A stretch of 64,000 nt of DNA from DATBRC01 sp036560485 (GCA_036560485.1 DATBRC010000050.1:38914-102913); one strand, 5' to 3'. Shown: positions 44,656-54,441, counted from the first letter of the stretch. The notes: generated by a model from the letters alone, not told the origin. Numbers and translations: made by a program.

Positions 44656-46749
44656 ATGCGCAAAACTCTGGAAATCTATCGCAGCATTGCCGAGCAAGCT
44701 GCAGATTCAATTTTTGTCACTGACAAAGAAGGGCGTGTGATATATCAAAATCCGGAGGCACGCCATGCCTTTGGCTTCTCAGACGATGAAATCTCCGGTC
44801 GTTTTATTTCAGAATCGATTCATCATCATCATCCCGATGGCACAGAAGTCACACGAGAGCAGTGCAATATTTATCGCGCCGCCGCATATGGGGAAACATC
44901 GCGTGACTTTATCTGGCTTTTGTATCGCAAAGATGGCTCCAGCTTTTATGCATCATGCACCAGTTTCCCGATTGATTTCGAGAATGAGCGTATAGGAGCT
45001 GCATTTTTTGCTACGGATATTACCGCCAGAAAAAAAATTGAAGATGAACTATTGAAAAATTCCGAGAAGCTTCAACTTGCAACTGAGGCAGCAGAAATCG
45101 GGTTATTTGATTACATGCCAAAAACCGGGGAACTGGTCTGGAACCCTATATCGAAACGCAATTTCGGTTTGCCGCCGGATGCAAAAATTACGTATGAAAC
45201 ATTTATACAAGGAATTCATCCGGAAGACCGGGAGCGAGTTATCAAGACATTGCAAAGTGTTCACAAGAAAAAAGGCGATGGCCGTTATGAATACGAATTT
45301 CGCTCTGTCAATCCAGTTGATGGTCGGATCCGATGGTTATCTACAAGGGGGAAAGCATTTTATGACAAAGATGGAAACGCGATCCGCATTGTCGGCACAT
45401 CGATTGATATTACCGATCGCAAACTCGCTGAAATCCGCTTGCGTGAAGCATCGCAGCATGACAGTCTGACAGGACTTCCCAACCGCGAGCTTTTATTTGA
45501 ATATGCCGAATACCTGCTCGCGCATGCAAGCCGTATCAATGCAAATAGCGCGGTATTGTTTATTGACCTTGATCGTTTCAAACCTATCAACGATCTTTAT
45601 GGTCATGAAGCAGGAGACAAGGTCCTTCAGGAAATCGCCAAGCGCTTGCAATCATGCACACGAAAGGAAGACGTCGTCAGCAGGCTCGGCGGCGATGAAT
45701 TTATCATTATATTGCCGCGCATTCTAACTGACGAAGATCCGGAAACTGTTGCACAGCACATTCTGGAAAAACTGGCGCAACCGATCGACCTCGGACCATT
45801 GGAAGTCACTGTATCGGCATCAATCGGCATCAGCCTTTTCAAGCAGCATGCCAATGACATTGCAAGCCTGATCCGCTATGCCGATCTGGCGATGTATTCT
45901 GCCAAGCAGGCAGGCAGCAATAATTTCAAAATCTACACCCCAGGACATGGCGAGCGTGCCAGTGACCGGCTACAGCTTGAAATCCAGTTGAAGCACAACC
46001 TGGAATCGAATGGCATGGTGCTTCATTATCAGCCGATCATCGATGTGGCAAGCAAGCATTTGATCGGCGCTGAAGCACTGATCCGCATGCCGATCGATGG
46101 CGCCGGCAAGGTGCTGCACCCGGATGAATTTATTCCGCTGGCGGAATCGGCTGGATTGATCAACAAGCTCGGCTATTGGGTCTGTGAGGAAGCATGCCGC
46201 CAACATCGGGAATGGCGCAACTCCGGTTTGCCGCCATTCAGTATTGCAATCAATGTATCGGCCATCGAGTTTCGACAGCATGACTTTGCTACGCATTTAC
46301 TGGACGTGGTGAAACAATTTGGGATGGATCCACATTGTCTGCAAATAGAATTGACGGAAAGTACCGTCATGGCCAACGTCGCTGAAACGATTGCGACACT
46401 CTATAAACTTCGATCGCTGGGAGTCAAAGTCGCATTGGATGACTTCGGAACAGGTTACTCCAGTTTAAGTCAACTGAGACGATTGCCGCTTGATAAGCTC
46501 AAGATCGATCAATCGTTTATCAACGATGTCGACAACGACGAATTGAGCAAGTCCATCTCGGAAGCGATTATCGGGCTTGGGAGGATCATGAATCTAAAAG
46601 TGGTCGGCGAAGGCGTTGAATCATTTCAATCGATGGACTATTTAAGTCATCAGGGTTGCGACCAGGTGCAAGGTTTTTTATTTAGCGAGCCATTACCGGC
46701 GCGTGAATTTGAAAAGTGGTGCCGGCAACATGTCGCGCAATATCACTAG
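44656..46749 (+). CDS. PAS-PAS-GGDEF-EAL cyclic-di-GMP signalling protein
   Basis: A 697-residue soluble protein with two PAS domains (about 5-120 and 135-255), a GGDEF domain and an EAL domain. The first PAS holds YRSIAEQAADSIFVTDKEGRV, the second TDITDRK-type ending. The cyclase motif is RLGGDEF, with the RxxD site RKED five residues before it. The EAL motif GAEALIRM is intact, with ELTESTV, DDFGTGYSS and KIDQSF. Both activities are likely possible. It lacks membrane segments; the 292-base gap upstream has no other gene. Confidence 0.92.
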   Translation: MRKTLEIYRSIAEQAADSIFVTDKEGRVIYQNPEARHAFGFSDDEISGRFISESIHHHHPDGTEVTREQCNIYRAAAYGETSRDFIWLLYRKDGSSFYASCTSFPIDFENERIGAAFFATDITARKKIEDELLKNSEKLQLATEAAEIGLFDYMPKTGELVWNPISKRNFGLPPDAKITYETFIQGIHPEDRERVIKTLQSVHKKKGDGRYEYEFRSVNPVDGRIRWLSTRGKAFYDKDGNAIRIVGTSIDITDRKLAEIRLREASQHDSLTGLPNRELLFEYAEYLLAHASRINANSAVLFIDLDRFKPINDLYGHEAGDKVLQEIAKRLQSCTRKEDVVSRLGGDEFIIILPRILTDEDPETVAQHILEKLAQPIDLGPLEVTVSASIGISLFKQHANDIASLIRYADLAMYSAKQAGSNNFKIYTPGHGERASDRLQLEIQLKHNLESNGMVLHYQPIIDVASKHLIGAEALIRMPIDGAGKVLHPDEFIPLAESAGLINKLGYWVCEEACRQHREWRNSGLPPFSIAINVSAIEFRQHDFATHLLDVVKQFGMDPHCLQIELTESTVMANVAETIATLYKLRSLGVKVALDDFGTGYSSLSQLRRLPLDKLKIDQSFINDVDNDELSKSISEAIIGLGRIMNLKVVGEGVESFQSMDYLSHQGCDQVQGFLFSEPLPAREFEKWCRQHVAQYH

Positions 46750-46804
46750 AACTTGATCAGTATCTTTCTATTATCAGTGTTGTCAATTCGTCGATCGATT
46801 TATT

Positions 46805-46926
46805 CCCTCTCCCGCATCAGCGGGAGAGGGCTAGGGTGAGGGCAGCGGTGGTTGACCGACTGTCACTGCAAATTATATAGGACTTACCCTCACCCCAACC
46901 CTCTCCCGCTGATGCGGGAGAGGGAG
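46805..46926. repeat. Palindromic repeat family A, copy 1
   Basis: Two arms, each itself a near-perfect hairpin (CCCTCTCCCGC-ATCA-GCGGGAGAGGG), face each other across about 45 bases. Each arm is followed by a GGGTGAGGG-type tail. The pair resembles a REP/BIME element. The same structure lies at 52505-52630. Confidence 0.85.
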
Positions 46927-46979
46927 TTAATGCAACTTCGTATTGGCAATTCTGTTTACACTAAGATACTGATCAGGCC

Positions 46980-48140
46980 CTAAGCGTTTGGACGCGTTTT
47001 CGTTGAATCTTTCAGTAATCCCATCACGCGATGTGCATGCAAGGAAAGTGCTTTGTCCTTGTTGGCCGGATCCAGCAACCATAGCTTTGCTTTTTTTACT
47101 TGGGCTTTTACTGCCGTTTTCAAAATAGGGCCAGTATTGGCGAAGAAGCGCGCGCGTGACCGGTAAATCGTTAGCGAATCGAAATCACGATGCCGGCCTA
47201 GAAAGCGATATTTATATTCTTCGCGCCCCCATAGAAAGTGATAATTCTTTCCGCCACGGATAATGCACTCGGTAATTGTGAGGTAACAGCACAGCAATCC
47301 CAAACGATAGCTGTTGTATGCCGAATCGTGCGCAATGACGCGCATAAAATAGTTGTCGCCAATCTGATAACAGATCGTACCGGCACAGACGCGGCCATTG
47401 ATCATTAACGTGCAGACCATCCCGCATTCTTTCACCAGCGCATGCAATCGTTCTGCTTCAGCGCTGGTGATGCCGGAAGTTTTGTTTTTGCCTGACATGC
47501 GGGCATGATTGAAAGCAATGATGGCGTGGAAGAGCTCATCGCCGCCTTCATTTTTTTCATTGACTAGAAATTGATGCGATGGAAAATCCCGCTTCAACAA
47601 TTTCAAGTAGCGCTTGATATTCTCGCGGGTTGATTTTCCAAGACTTGCCTGGTATTCGAATACCGTATTGGGTAATGCCAATACGACATCATTGGTGAAA
47701 TACGTGCGCTGGTAAGGGTAGGGAAAGCGGGCCAGCTGTGTGTCGACAGTTTTAAAACAAATTACCGTTGCTGTCTTATAACGGCCGAAGATATATCGCG
47801 CGAAGCGGGTAATTTCTGCTTGCGGAATATACACCTGTTCATTGAGCACATGTATTTCTTTTCCTATCAGGCGAAGAATAAAAATCGCTTTGGCGCTGCC
47901 GTCGGCATGCGCGACATAGGTGCTCACCTTATCCAACTGACCGTATGCACGAAGTTTGATCGGCGATGAAAAAAAATTGGCATACAAGCGAGTCATCTCG
48001 GCTTCAATCGAAGGCGGCAAACTATTTTCGAAAAAGGAAATGCTGTGCCCGGATGGAGTATGCGAGGGAGGCTTGGCTTGGTTATCGTAACGCGCGGACG
48101 CAGGAGATGTGACGCCGATTGGTAAGGTCGTGTATTCCAT
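46980..48140 (-). CDS. GNAT-fold protein of the CelD/BcsL (FemAB-like) type
   Basis: A 386-residue protein with an acyltransferase double fold. It has the motif STRENIKRYLKLLKRDFPSHQF, a GNAT-like central region (CTLMINGRVCAGTICYQIGDNYFMRVIAHDSAYNSYRLG) and HFLWGREEYKYRFLG near the end. CelD/BcsL proteins are associated with exopolysaccharide or cell-wall modification. AAGG lies before the ATG. It is alone, beside a repeat element. Confidence 0.75.
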   Translation of the reverse strand: MEYTTLPIGVTSPASARYDNQAKPPSHTPSGHSISFFENSLPPSIEAEMTRLYANFFSSPIKLRAYGQLDKVSTYVAHADGSAKAIFILRLIGKEIHVLNEQVYIPQAEITRFARYIFGRYKTATVICFKTVDTQLARFPYPYQRTYFTNDVVLALPNTVFEYQASLGKSTRENIKRYLKLLKRDFPSHQFLVNEKNEGGDELFHAIIAFNHARMSGKNKTSGITSAEAERLHALVKECGMVCTLMINGRVCAGTICYQIGDNYFMRVIAHDSAYNSYRLGLLCCYLTITECIIRGGKNYHFLWGREEYKYRFLGRHRDFDSLTIYRSRARFFANTGPILKTAVKAQVKKAKLWLLDPANKDKALSLHAHRVMGLLKDSTKTRPNA

Positions 48141-48279
48141 GATGCCTTCTGAAACGGATAACTCCGATATGGAAACCGATGAGGACTCATACCTCCTTAA
48201 AATGACGCTATCAAGCCAAATCAGTTTTTGAGGTTTCGGCGATTATCCGGAATATTCGACGGTTCGTCTTTGCGAATTA

Positions 48280-50214
48280 TCATGAAAATGATTGAAGCGC
48301 AGGAAGGAGATTTCTCTCCTGCACAAGAAGAGAAAAGATATCGTCTTTTGACAAAACATAACGATCCAGCAATGCCGACTTCAATACTTCCAGCAGCTCT
48401 TTATATTGCTGCATGGCGTCCAGCGTTTGTGTATACAGCTCGTCGGCTTTTGCTTCAACCTGCTTCAACGTATCGCGTTGCGATCCTTCTTGCTGCAGTT
48501 GCGTATAGTCAAGCTTGGAGCGCGAATACATCGAGAGCCGGTTAACCATCAGGTTCAGCATCCGCGTGACTTTTTCAATATCGTTCTGACTGCCGACCGA
48601 AATGCCGCGCTCGCCGTAAAACAGTTCTTCTGCCGCGACGCCGCCGTACAGCTGCATGACGTCCTGTTCCAGCTCTTCCAAAGTGCGCAACGACACATCA
48701 TCCGACGATGACAACACATAACCGAGCGCGCCCAGCTTGGATACCGATTCGGTACTGATTTTCAGCAGTGTGGATTTTTCCTTGATCTCACCGAGTGTCA
48801 TGCCTTTCTTCAGTGACGGATGAATCTGCATCAGGAAATGGCCGAGTTCATGCAACGCGATACGCTCACGCTGCTTGTTTTTCTCGGCAGTGGTCGCACG
48901 ATCGGTGAGGCCGATGGTCGCGCGCTCAAATGCGCGCACCAGCAGATCGGTGGTGATGACGGCTCTTTCCTGAATGGCAATCATGCTTGCGCGATCGACT
49001 ACGGTTTCCAGCAATGCCGGACTGAGATTGGCGGTAACGTCAGCCACATGTTCCAGATTCAGATTGGTGCGATCAACGCAGTCCGCATCCTTCTTCGCTA
49101 GGAACACATCCAGCAGCTCGCGCCGCTCAGCCTTGTTGGGTAAGCGGAAATTGATCTTGACGGAAAAGCGGCGCAGCATTGCCTCGTCCATCGGCGTGCC
49201 GGCATCGTCGAAGTTCGAGGCCACTACCCAGATGACGCCCGTGCCTTCGTTGCTCTTGATGCCATCAAGCAGACCAAGCAATGTGTTGGCCGTGTCGTCT
49301 TCCCATTTCTTGTCGCCGCGTCCGCGCGGTGCGAACAAACCTTGTGCTTCATCCAGAAAAATCAGGCAATTGCCTTGCGCGCAAGCCTTTTTGTAAATCG
49401 AAGTCAGCGCCTTGGAGCCGCCGCCGACCAAGCCGGATTCAAGTCCGGAACCGGATGCCTGAATGAGCGGAATATTCAGTTTTTTCGCCAGATAACCTGC
49501 AAGCTTGGTTTTGCCTGTGCCGGCCGGTCCTGTCAACATGACATTAAACGGCTTGTCTATGTTGTGCGAACGGTAGATGCTGCGGTTGTGGATCATCTCT
49601 TCCAGATGCGCGATCTCTTGCTTGATGTCGGCCATGCCAACCAGATCGTCCATGCTTCCTTTCAGCGTTTCGGGCCTGATAACATTCGTATTGAAGCCCA
49701 TTCCCGGCAAGCCGTTCTTCAATGTCAGAATCAGCAATACCAGCATGAGCAGGCCGACTGCATTGCGGACCAGAAACGACTTCAGATCGGCGACCATGCC
49801 ATAACGGCCATCGCTATCGACAAAAATTGCCTCATGCGTTGCAAGATACTTATCCGATGCGAATGAATACGGGATGCTATTTTTCAACAGCACCTCGCGT
49901 TCGATATTGACATGCGACGCGCTCGGCACTTTCACCGCATGAATTTGTTGTGCATCTTTATACTTGAATACATATCGCGGATTGTCGGAGGTAGGGTTCG
50001 CGATCAGCAGATATTCCAGCCGCCCCTTGTTGGCGGCAATTGACGTGATCTCGGCAATGTCCTGCGACTGTAATACCGGCGTTTTGTCTTGCGCTGGTTT
50101 TTTCCACTGCTCGACGGCGAGTGCCGCGCATGCTGTCATTAACAGCACGGCGATGACAATGGCTAATTTAGGATTGGTTTTGAAAAAGCGAATAATTTTG
50201 TAGAAATAGGACAC
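48280..50214 (-). CDS. Divergent FtsH-like membrane AAA+ metalloprotease
   Basis: A 644-residue FtsH paralogue with two membrane segments (about 17-33 and 150-166) around a periplasmic part. The AAA domain has Walker A GPAGTGKT (229-236), Walker B LIFLDEA (284-290) and the SRH block DEAMLRRF. The zinc site is HELGH (455-459). The usual FVEMFVG pore loop is replaced by a Gly-rich stretch (SGLVGGG), and the family signature is much diverged, so it is probably not the housekeeping FtsH. GTG is the start. No co-transcribed partner is visible. Confidence 0.85.
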   Translation of the reverse strand: MSYFYKIIRFFKTNPKLAIVIAVLLMTACAALAVEQWKKPAQDKTPVLQSQDIAEITSIAANKGRLEYLLIANPTSDNPRYVFKYKDAQQIHAVKVPSASHVNIEREVLLKNSIPYSFASDKYLATHEAIFVDSDGRYGMVADLKSFLVRNAVGLLMLVLLILTLKNGLPGMGFNTNVIRPETLKGSMDDLVGMADIKQEIAHLEEMIHNRSIYRSHNIDKPFNVMLTGPAGTGKTKLAGYLAKKLNIPLIQASGSGLESGLVGGGSKALTSIYKKACAQGNCLIFLDEAQGLFAPRGRGDKKWEDDTANTLLGLLDGIKSNEGTGVIWVVASNFDDAGTPMDEAMLRRFSVKINFRLPNKAERRELLDVFLAKKDADCVDRTNLNLEHVADVTANLSPALLETVVDRASMIAIQERAVITTDLLVRAFERATIGLTDRATTAEKNKQRERIALHELGHFLMQIHPSLKKGMTLGEIKEKSTLLKISTESVSKLGALGYVLSSSDDVSLRTLEELEQDVMQLYGGVAAEELFYGERGISVGSQNDIEKVTRMLNLMVNRLSMYSRSKLDYTQLQQEGSQRDTLKQVEAKADELYTQTLDAMQQYKELLEVLKSALLDRYVLSKDDIFSLLVQERNLLPALQSFS

Positions 50215-50377
50215 GTTAACTTTTTGGATAAGGATGAAACTACAGATATATCCAGAAACGGTTTTGCTGACTTCGCGAGAACGTTGCTCGGATCAATAGG
50301 CGTAAAGGTGATTGACCTTCAGCAAATTTCGACACGGAAATGGCGATTTTGTTCCGTCTGGAAAAATTAAATCTATT

Positions 50378-50457
50378 GTCGTTCCCGCGAAAGCGGGAAT
50401 CCATAGAGAGGTGATGCGATTAGACGCCGCATGGATTACCGCTTTCGCGGAAACGAC
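50378..50457. repeat. Palindromic repeat family B, copy 1
   Basis: GTCGTTCCCGCGAAAGCGGGAATCCAT faces its imperfect complement at the right end (ATGGATTACCGCTTTCGCGG AAACGAC), 26 bases apart; each arm can also fold on itself. It lies inside the 376-base gap between the FtsH paralogue and cho, which otherwise shows nothing. Confidence 0.8.
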
Positions 50458-50591
50458 GGGGCGTACTTTTTGCATAAGTTCTAATAATTTCTCATGAGAG
50501 ATGAATAAGGCTTTTAATAACTTTTAATAAGAATAACGAGATTTATTTTTGTAATCGTAATTACGCATTGATGTATATGGAGACGATGACA

Positions 50592-51539
50592 TCAATTAAA
50601 AAGAGCAGGAATTTGCTTCACGTAACGTGCCAGCGATGATGTAGTGACACCGGCAATAGTGACAGATTGAATATTCAATTCACCAAGCATCAACGGCTTA
50701 ACGAGAATTTTATAAGTATCGACATCAAATGATCGCTTGCGTGGTTGGATGATGGAGCTCACATCACTTATGCCATCGGTGTAGCCCAAATAAAACCAGT
50801 GATCGACGATATGCGTTTGAATCCAGCCATCCGATTCTTCGGCGATGCCGATCGCCCCTTCAAACGGCCAACTGACCACGCGCATATCGTGCAGCGCTGC
50901 TTCCAATCTGGTGAAATGATCATCCAGCGATTCCTCTCCGGTGCACGCGCCTTTGCAACGTTTTAGTTGCCGGGCAAAACACGCGCGTCCTGGTGTGACA
51001 CGTTCCAGACCGGTAACGGCGGAACACAAACATTCCCGATTCACAATCTCGGTGAGTGTTTCCAATGCCGCTCGCCGCGTGGCAAACAAGCCATACAAGT
51101 CGTCAGTTTTAGCAAAATCGAAATCGCGTGCACTGACGATCTGCGGCGCACCGAATCGGATTTCTTTCTTTAACAGCAGCGAACACATTTCCCTGGTACG
51201 TCGCAATTTCTTGTTATGTACAGGTTGCATTTCCTTGATCAGCCGTGATTCAAGCAGCAATGCACCGATCTCGCCGGCAGTTCGTTGAAATTCAACATAC
51301 CGGCTTTGCTGCAGCATGCGCGCTTCAGTTGGCGTACGCAGATGTGACAACACGCGGGTACGGATATTGATGCTCTTGCCGATGTATAACGGCAAACCGT
51401 TCTCATCTTTAAAAATGTAAATGCCAGGCTTGGATGGCAGGGCATCGATGTTAGCGCGATCGATATGGTCCGGATATACAAACTGATCGGCGGGCTCGGG
51501 AGCCATGATCAAACCGACAGAGGTAACGCGGACTTGCAT
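50592..51539 (-). CDS. cho: Excinuclease Cho (UvrC-like endonuclease)
   Basis: A 315-residue single-incision repair nuclease, similar to E. coli Cho over its length. The GIY-YIG-type N-terminal domain reads LPSKPGIYIFKDENGLPLYIGKSINIRTRVLSHLRTP, then GEIGALLLESRLIKEMQPVHNKKLRR. A UvrC-like C-terminal part contains CFARQLKRCKGACTGEES. Cho cuts the 3' side of DNA damage recognised by UvrAB. ATG 51539 (MQVRVTSVGL) is chosen because E. coli Cho begins at the equivalent point; an ATG at 51602 is in frame but lacks a ribosome-binding site. Confidence 0.9.
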   Translation of the reverse strand: MQVRVTSVGLIMAPEPADQFVYPDHIDRANIDALPSKPGIYIFKDENGLPLYIGKSINIRTRVLSHLRTPTEARMLQQSRYVEFQRTAGEIGALLLESRLIKEMQPVHNKKLRRTREMCSLLLKKEIRFGAPQIVSARDFDFAKTDDLYGLFATRRAALETLTEIVNRECLCSAVTGLERVTPGRACFARQLKRCKGACTGEESLDDHFTRLEAALHDMRVVSWPFEGAIGIAEESDGWIQTHIVDHWFYLGYTDGISDVSSIIQPRKRSFDVDTYKILVKPLMLGELNIQSVTIAGVTTSSLARYVKQIPALFN

Positions 51540-51706
51540 GTGTTGCAAACTATTTGAGCATATAAAGATTCTTTCGAGTGAGGAATACTGAAGTGGTTCC
51601 ATGCCATAACAAGAAATGCTGTTGGTATCGGAATATCGCCTGTCCTCGCAAATAGGGTACTCTTATGCAAATTACATTTTTGATGAAATAAGTTCCAGCT
51701 TTAGAA

Positions 51707-52480
51707 ATGGCAAAACTACTCACCATTGACGGTCTTAATATCGTTCGCCGCGTCTACGAGGCAAACCGCGATCCCGATACGCCGGAAAAGGCAGAGGATG
51801 CTTTGCGGCACGCATCGTCATCCTTCAGAACGATTCTGAATATGCATGAACCGACCCATGCTCTTGCTGCATTCGATTATGGCGGCCATACATGGCGGCA
51901 TGACCTGTATTCGCAATATCGTGCGCACAGAAAGCCGATGCCGGATGTGCTCAAGGAACGCTTGCCTGCTTTTTACGAATCCTTATCCGAGCTGGGACTC
52001 ATGGTCGTGTCCGTGCCGGAAGTAGAAGCAGATGACGTGATCGCGACTGTCGTCATGCGCTGGCTGACCGAAGGAAGGGGCGATGCAATCATTGCCAGTA
52101 CAGACAAGGATTTGCATGTTTTGATCCAACATGGCGCTATGGTTTGGGACCATTTCAAAAGCGAATTGCGCGATCGCAAATGGGTGCAAAACAAATTTGG
52201 CGTGCCGGTGGAAATGCTGGCAGATTATCTGGCATTGATGGGCGATGCGTCAGACGGCATACCGGGTGTATCGAAGGTCGGCGCAAAAACCGCTGCAGAA
52301 TTGATGAATAGTTACAAGACGCTGGATGGTGTCATGGCGGGTGCAGGGATACTGATGACGCCGCTTGGCAAGCGGCTGCGGCAGGAGGCTGAGATGTTGA
52401 AGCTGTCGCGCAAGTTGGTGGAACTGAAGACCGATGTGCAAGTTGGTGTTACATGGAAGGCATTGCAATATTCATTTTAA
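51707..52480 (+). CDS. xni: Xni-like flap endonuclease / 5'-3' exonuclease
   Basis: A 257-residue protein of the PolI 5'-nuclease family. Motifs include LLTIDGLNIVRRVY at the start, HTWRHDLYSQYRAHRKPMP, EADDVIATV, ASTDKDLHVLI and GDASDGIPGVSKVGAKTAAELM, which supply the metal-binding acids and the helix-hairpin-helix. The length fits Xni (ExoIX). It removes 5' flaps. It sits divergently from cho, with 167 bases between start codons, a possible DNA-repair pairing. Confidence 0.85.
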   Translation: MAKLLTIDGLNIVRRVYEANRDPDTPEKAEDALRHASSSFRTILNMHEPTHALAAFDYGGHTWRHDLYSQYRAHRKPMPDVLKERLPAFYESLSELGLMVVSVPEVEADDVIATVVMRWLTEGRGDAIIASTDKDLHVLIQHGAMVWDHFKSELRDRKWVQNKFGVPVEMLADYLALMGDASDGIPGVSKVGAKTAAELMNSYKTLDGVMAGAGILMTPLGKRLRQEAEMLKLSRKLVELKTDVQVGVTWKALQYSF

Positions 52481-52504
52481 GGGTAATAGGAGTTATGCAG
52501 TTAC

Positions 52505-52630
52505 CCCCTCTCCCGCATCAGTGGGAGAGGGTTGGGGTGAGGGCAAGCAGCATTTGATTCAAACGCTTGATTCAATGCGACCGCCGTAACCCTCACCCTA
52601 GCCCTCTCCCACTGATGCGGGAGAGGGAAC
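52505..52630. repeat. Palindromic repeat family A, copy 2
   Basis: Same double-hairpin structure as at 46805-46926 (CCCTCTCCCGCATCAGTGGGAGAGGG and its partner), again in a gene gap. The two arms are about 55 bases apart and the bases between them differ from copy 1. Confidence 0.85.
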
Positions 52631-52676
52631 TCAATGCATAAGTAATGTAATAAGTAACTAACAAAAGGATAAAAAA

Positions 52677-53198
52677 ATGAGCACAGAAGATACCAAGACA
52701 TGCCCCGTCTGCGGCGAAACCATCAAAATGGCAGCAATCAAGTGCCGCTTTTGCAATACCGATCTTTCCACTTACCAGGCAAGCCAGGATGCTGAAGTCG
52801 AGAAAATGCTATATGAAGGCCATCCGGCCGTCATCTATAGCGCCTGGCAATGGATCGCAATCGTCCTTACGTTGGGAATTGCATATATCTATTACTGGAT
52901 ACAAAGCCTAGCCATCACTTACAAGATCAGCAGTCAACGCATCAAAATCGAACGTGGTGTCCTGTCCAAGACAATGGACAGCGTCGAGCTTTTTACCATT
53001 GAACATTTCGACTTGCATAAAACATTCGGCATGCGGTTGCTCGGTTATTCAATCCTGCGTTTGCGTTCATCCGATCCGTCATTTAACAGCGTCGCGGTTT
53101 TTGGCATACCAGGATTGGAGCAATTGGCCGATACGCTGCGCGAATGCTCTTTGCGCGAACGGACAAGGCGGCGGATTACTTCGATCATTCAACCGTGA
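52677..53198 (+). CDS. Zinc-ribbon plus PH-like membrane protein
   Basis: A 173-residue protein. The N-terminal zinc ribbon (CPVCGETIKMAAIKCRFC, residues 10-27) is followed by membrane segment(s) at about 58-84 (WIAIVLTLGIAYIYYWIQSL) and a bacterial PH-like domain (bPH2/DUF304 type) at about 85-150 (YKISSQRIKIERGVLSKTMDSVEL, LRLRSSDPSFNSVAVFGIPGLEQL). No enzyme motif is seen. Function unknown. Confidence 0.75.
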   Translation: MSTEDTKTCPVCGETIKMAAIKCRFCNTDLSTYQASQDAEVEKMLYEGHPAVIYSAWQWIAIVLTLGIAYIYYWIQSLAITYKISSQRIKIERGVLSKTMDSVELFTIEHFDLHKTFGMRLLGYSILRLRSSDPSFNSVAVFGIPGLEQLADTLRECSLRERTRRRITSIIQP

Positions 53199-53452
53199 TT
53201 TGAAAATTCCTGCCTGCAATTTTTTAGAAAATGAGTTACGCACATTAATCGTGGACAATGTTGTGGATAACTCGGACTCGCCTTGATTAAGTGCATGATT
53301 TATATCCGTTAATCATGTTTGATTAAAATCAAAGCAGTTATCCGATTTGTTCACAGTGGTGTAACGAGATTTCGTTAATATGAAAAATTTACTGTAGCTC
53401 CCTTGATTGCATTAATGCTAAATAATATCCACTCTCTAAAAGGAAAAACGTC

Positions 53453-53824
53453 ATGAAAAATAACCCTGTCGGCTGGTTTGAAATTTATGTGCAAGACATG
53501 AACCGCGCCAAGAAATTTTACGAATCCGTGTTCGAAGGCAAATTGGAAAAACTGGGCGGTGACGATTTCGACATGTGGAGTTTCCCGATGCAGAACAACG
53601 GCATGGGTGCCGCGGGTGCATTGGTGAAAATGGAAGGTGTGCCATCAGGCGGTTGCAGCACGATCGTTTATTTTATGTGCGACGATTGCGCGGTTGAAGA
53701 AGCGCGTGCGGCCGCATCAGGCGGAAAAGTTCACAAGACAAAGATGTCGATCGGGCAGTATGGATTTATTTCTTTGGTGCTTGATACTGAAGGGAATATG
53801 ATTGGGTTGCATTCAATGCAATAG
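53453..53824 (+). CDS. VOC superfamily protein
   Basis: A 123-residue single-domain VOC protein. It opens NPVGWFEIYVQDMNRAKKFYESVFE and ends DTEGNMIGLHSM, both VOC signatures of the YybH/glyoxalase-like group. Ribosome-binding site AAAAGGAAAAACGTC precedes the ATG. No substrate can be assigned. Confidence 0.8.
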   Translation: MKNNPVGWFEIYVQDMNRAKKFYESVFEGKLEKLGGDDFDMWSFPMQNNGMGAAGALVKMEGVPSGGCSTIVYFMCDDCAVEEARAAASGGKVHKTKMSIGQYGFISLVLDTEGNMIGLHSMQ

Positions 53825-53897
53825 GTGTCATTCACCATATCAAGCCAGAAAGCCTTGCAGGTTCATTTTGATTTTAAGAAAAGCGTTGGATATACAC

Positions 53898-54317
53898 ATG
53901 ACACCTTTCACTAATCCAGACGTTGCGGCAAAGTTCGACACATATCCAAAGAATGTAAAGCTGAAGCTCTTGGCGCTTAGAGATTTGGTTTTTAGAACGG
54001 CTGCCACTACTGACGGCGTTGGTGAAATCGAGGAAACACTGAAATGGGGGGAACCTGCTTACGTCACTAAAAATAAAAGTGGCAGTACCGTCCGTATGGA
54101 TTGGAAGAAAAAAAATCCAGACCACTATGCGATGTACTTTCACTGCCAAACCAATCTTGTTGAAACATTCAGAACTCTTTTTCCACAGGATTTCAAGTTC
54201 GAAGGAAATCGAGCTCTCGTTTTTTCGCTCAAAGACAAAGTTCCAGAAGACTCTCTTTCAATGTGCATCGCTGCGTCGCTTACATACCACTTGAAAAAGT
54301 CGGCGCGAAATCTGTAG
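53898..54317 (+). CDS. DUF1801-type small protein
   Basis: A 139-residue protein like the DUF1801 group: PDVAAKFDTYPKNVKLKLLALRDLVFRTA, then EETLKWGEPAYVTK, MDWKKKNPDHYAMYFHCQTNLVETFRTLFP and ALVFSLKDKVP. The role of the family is unknown, although the fold is like phage/cell stress proteins. ATG 53898 begins the conserved part; the frame is open to 53802. Confidence 0.7.
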   Translation: MTPFTNPDVAAKFDTYPKNVKLKLLALRDLVFRTAATTDGVGEIEETLKWGEPAYVTKNKSGSTVRMDWKKKNPDHYAMYFHCQTNLVETFRTLFPQDFKFEGNRALVFSLKDKVPEDSLSMCIAASLTYHLKKSARNL

Positions 54318-54425
54318 GGCGGAGCGCAGCAATGTGTCGGAAGGTGCTGCCTTTTTCGGCCTAGGGTACTGATCTGCATCATTTAATTCTCCGTTTCCCT
54401 TCTGTGCTGCCATGACATTTCCTAT

Positions 54426-54441
54426 CCTATAAATTTATAGG
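54426..54441. promoter_or_regulatory. Perfect palindrome over the ribosome-binding site of the Cys-rich protein
   Basis: CCTATAAATTTATAGG is a perfect 16-base palindrome ending in the Shine-Dalgarno region (GGAGAG, 54440-54445) of the following gene. It could be an operator for a dimeric repressor or an RNA hairpin masking the ribosome-binding site. Confidence 0.55.

Noticed and set aside
46805..52630. Repeated palindromes as a possible CRISPR array
   Set aside because: The copies are not evenly spaced, no unique spacers exist between them and no cas genes are present.
53262..53270. A perfect DnaA-box sequence (TGTGGATAA) in the gap before a VOC gene
   Set aside because: Only one good box is present, with no cluster, no AT-rich unwinding region and no dnaA/dnaN or parAB genes, so it is not an origin.
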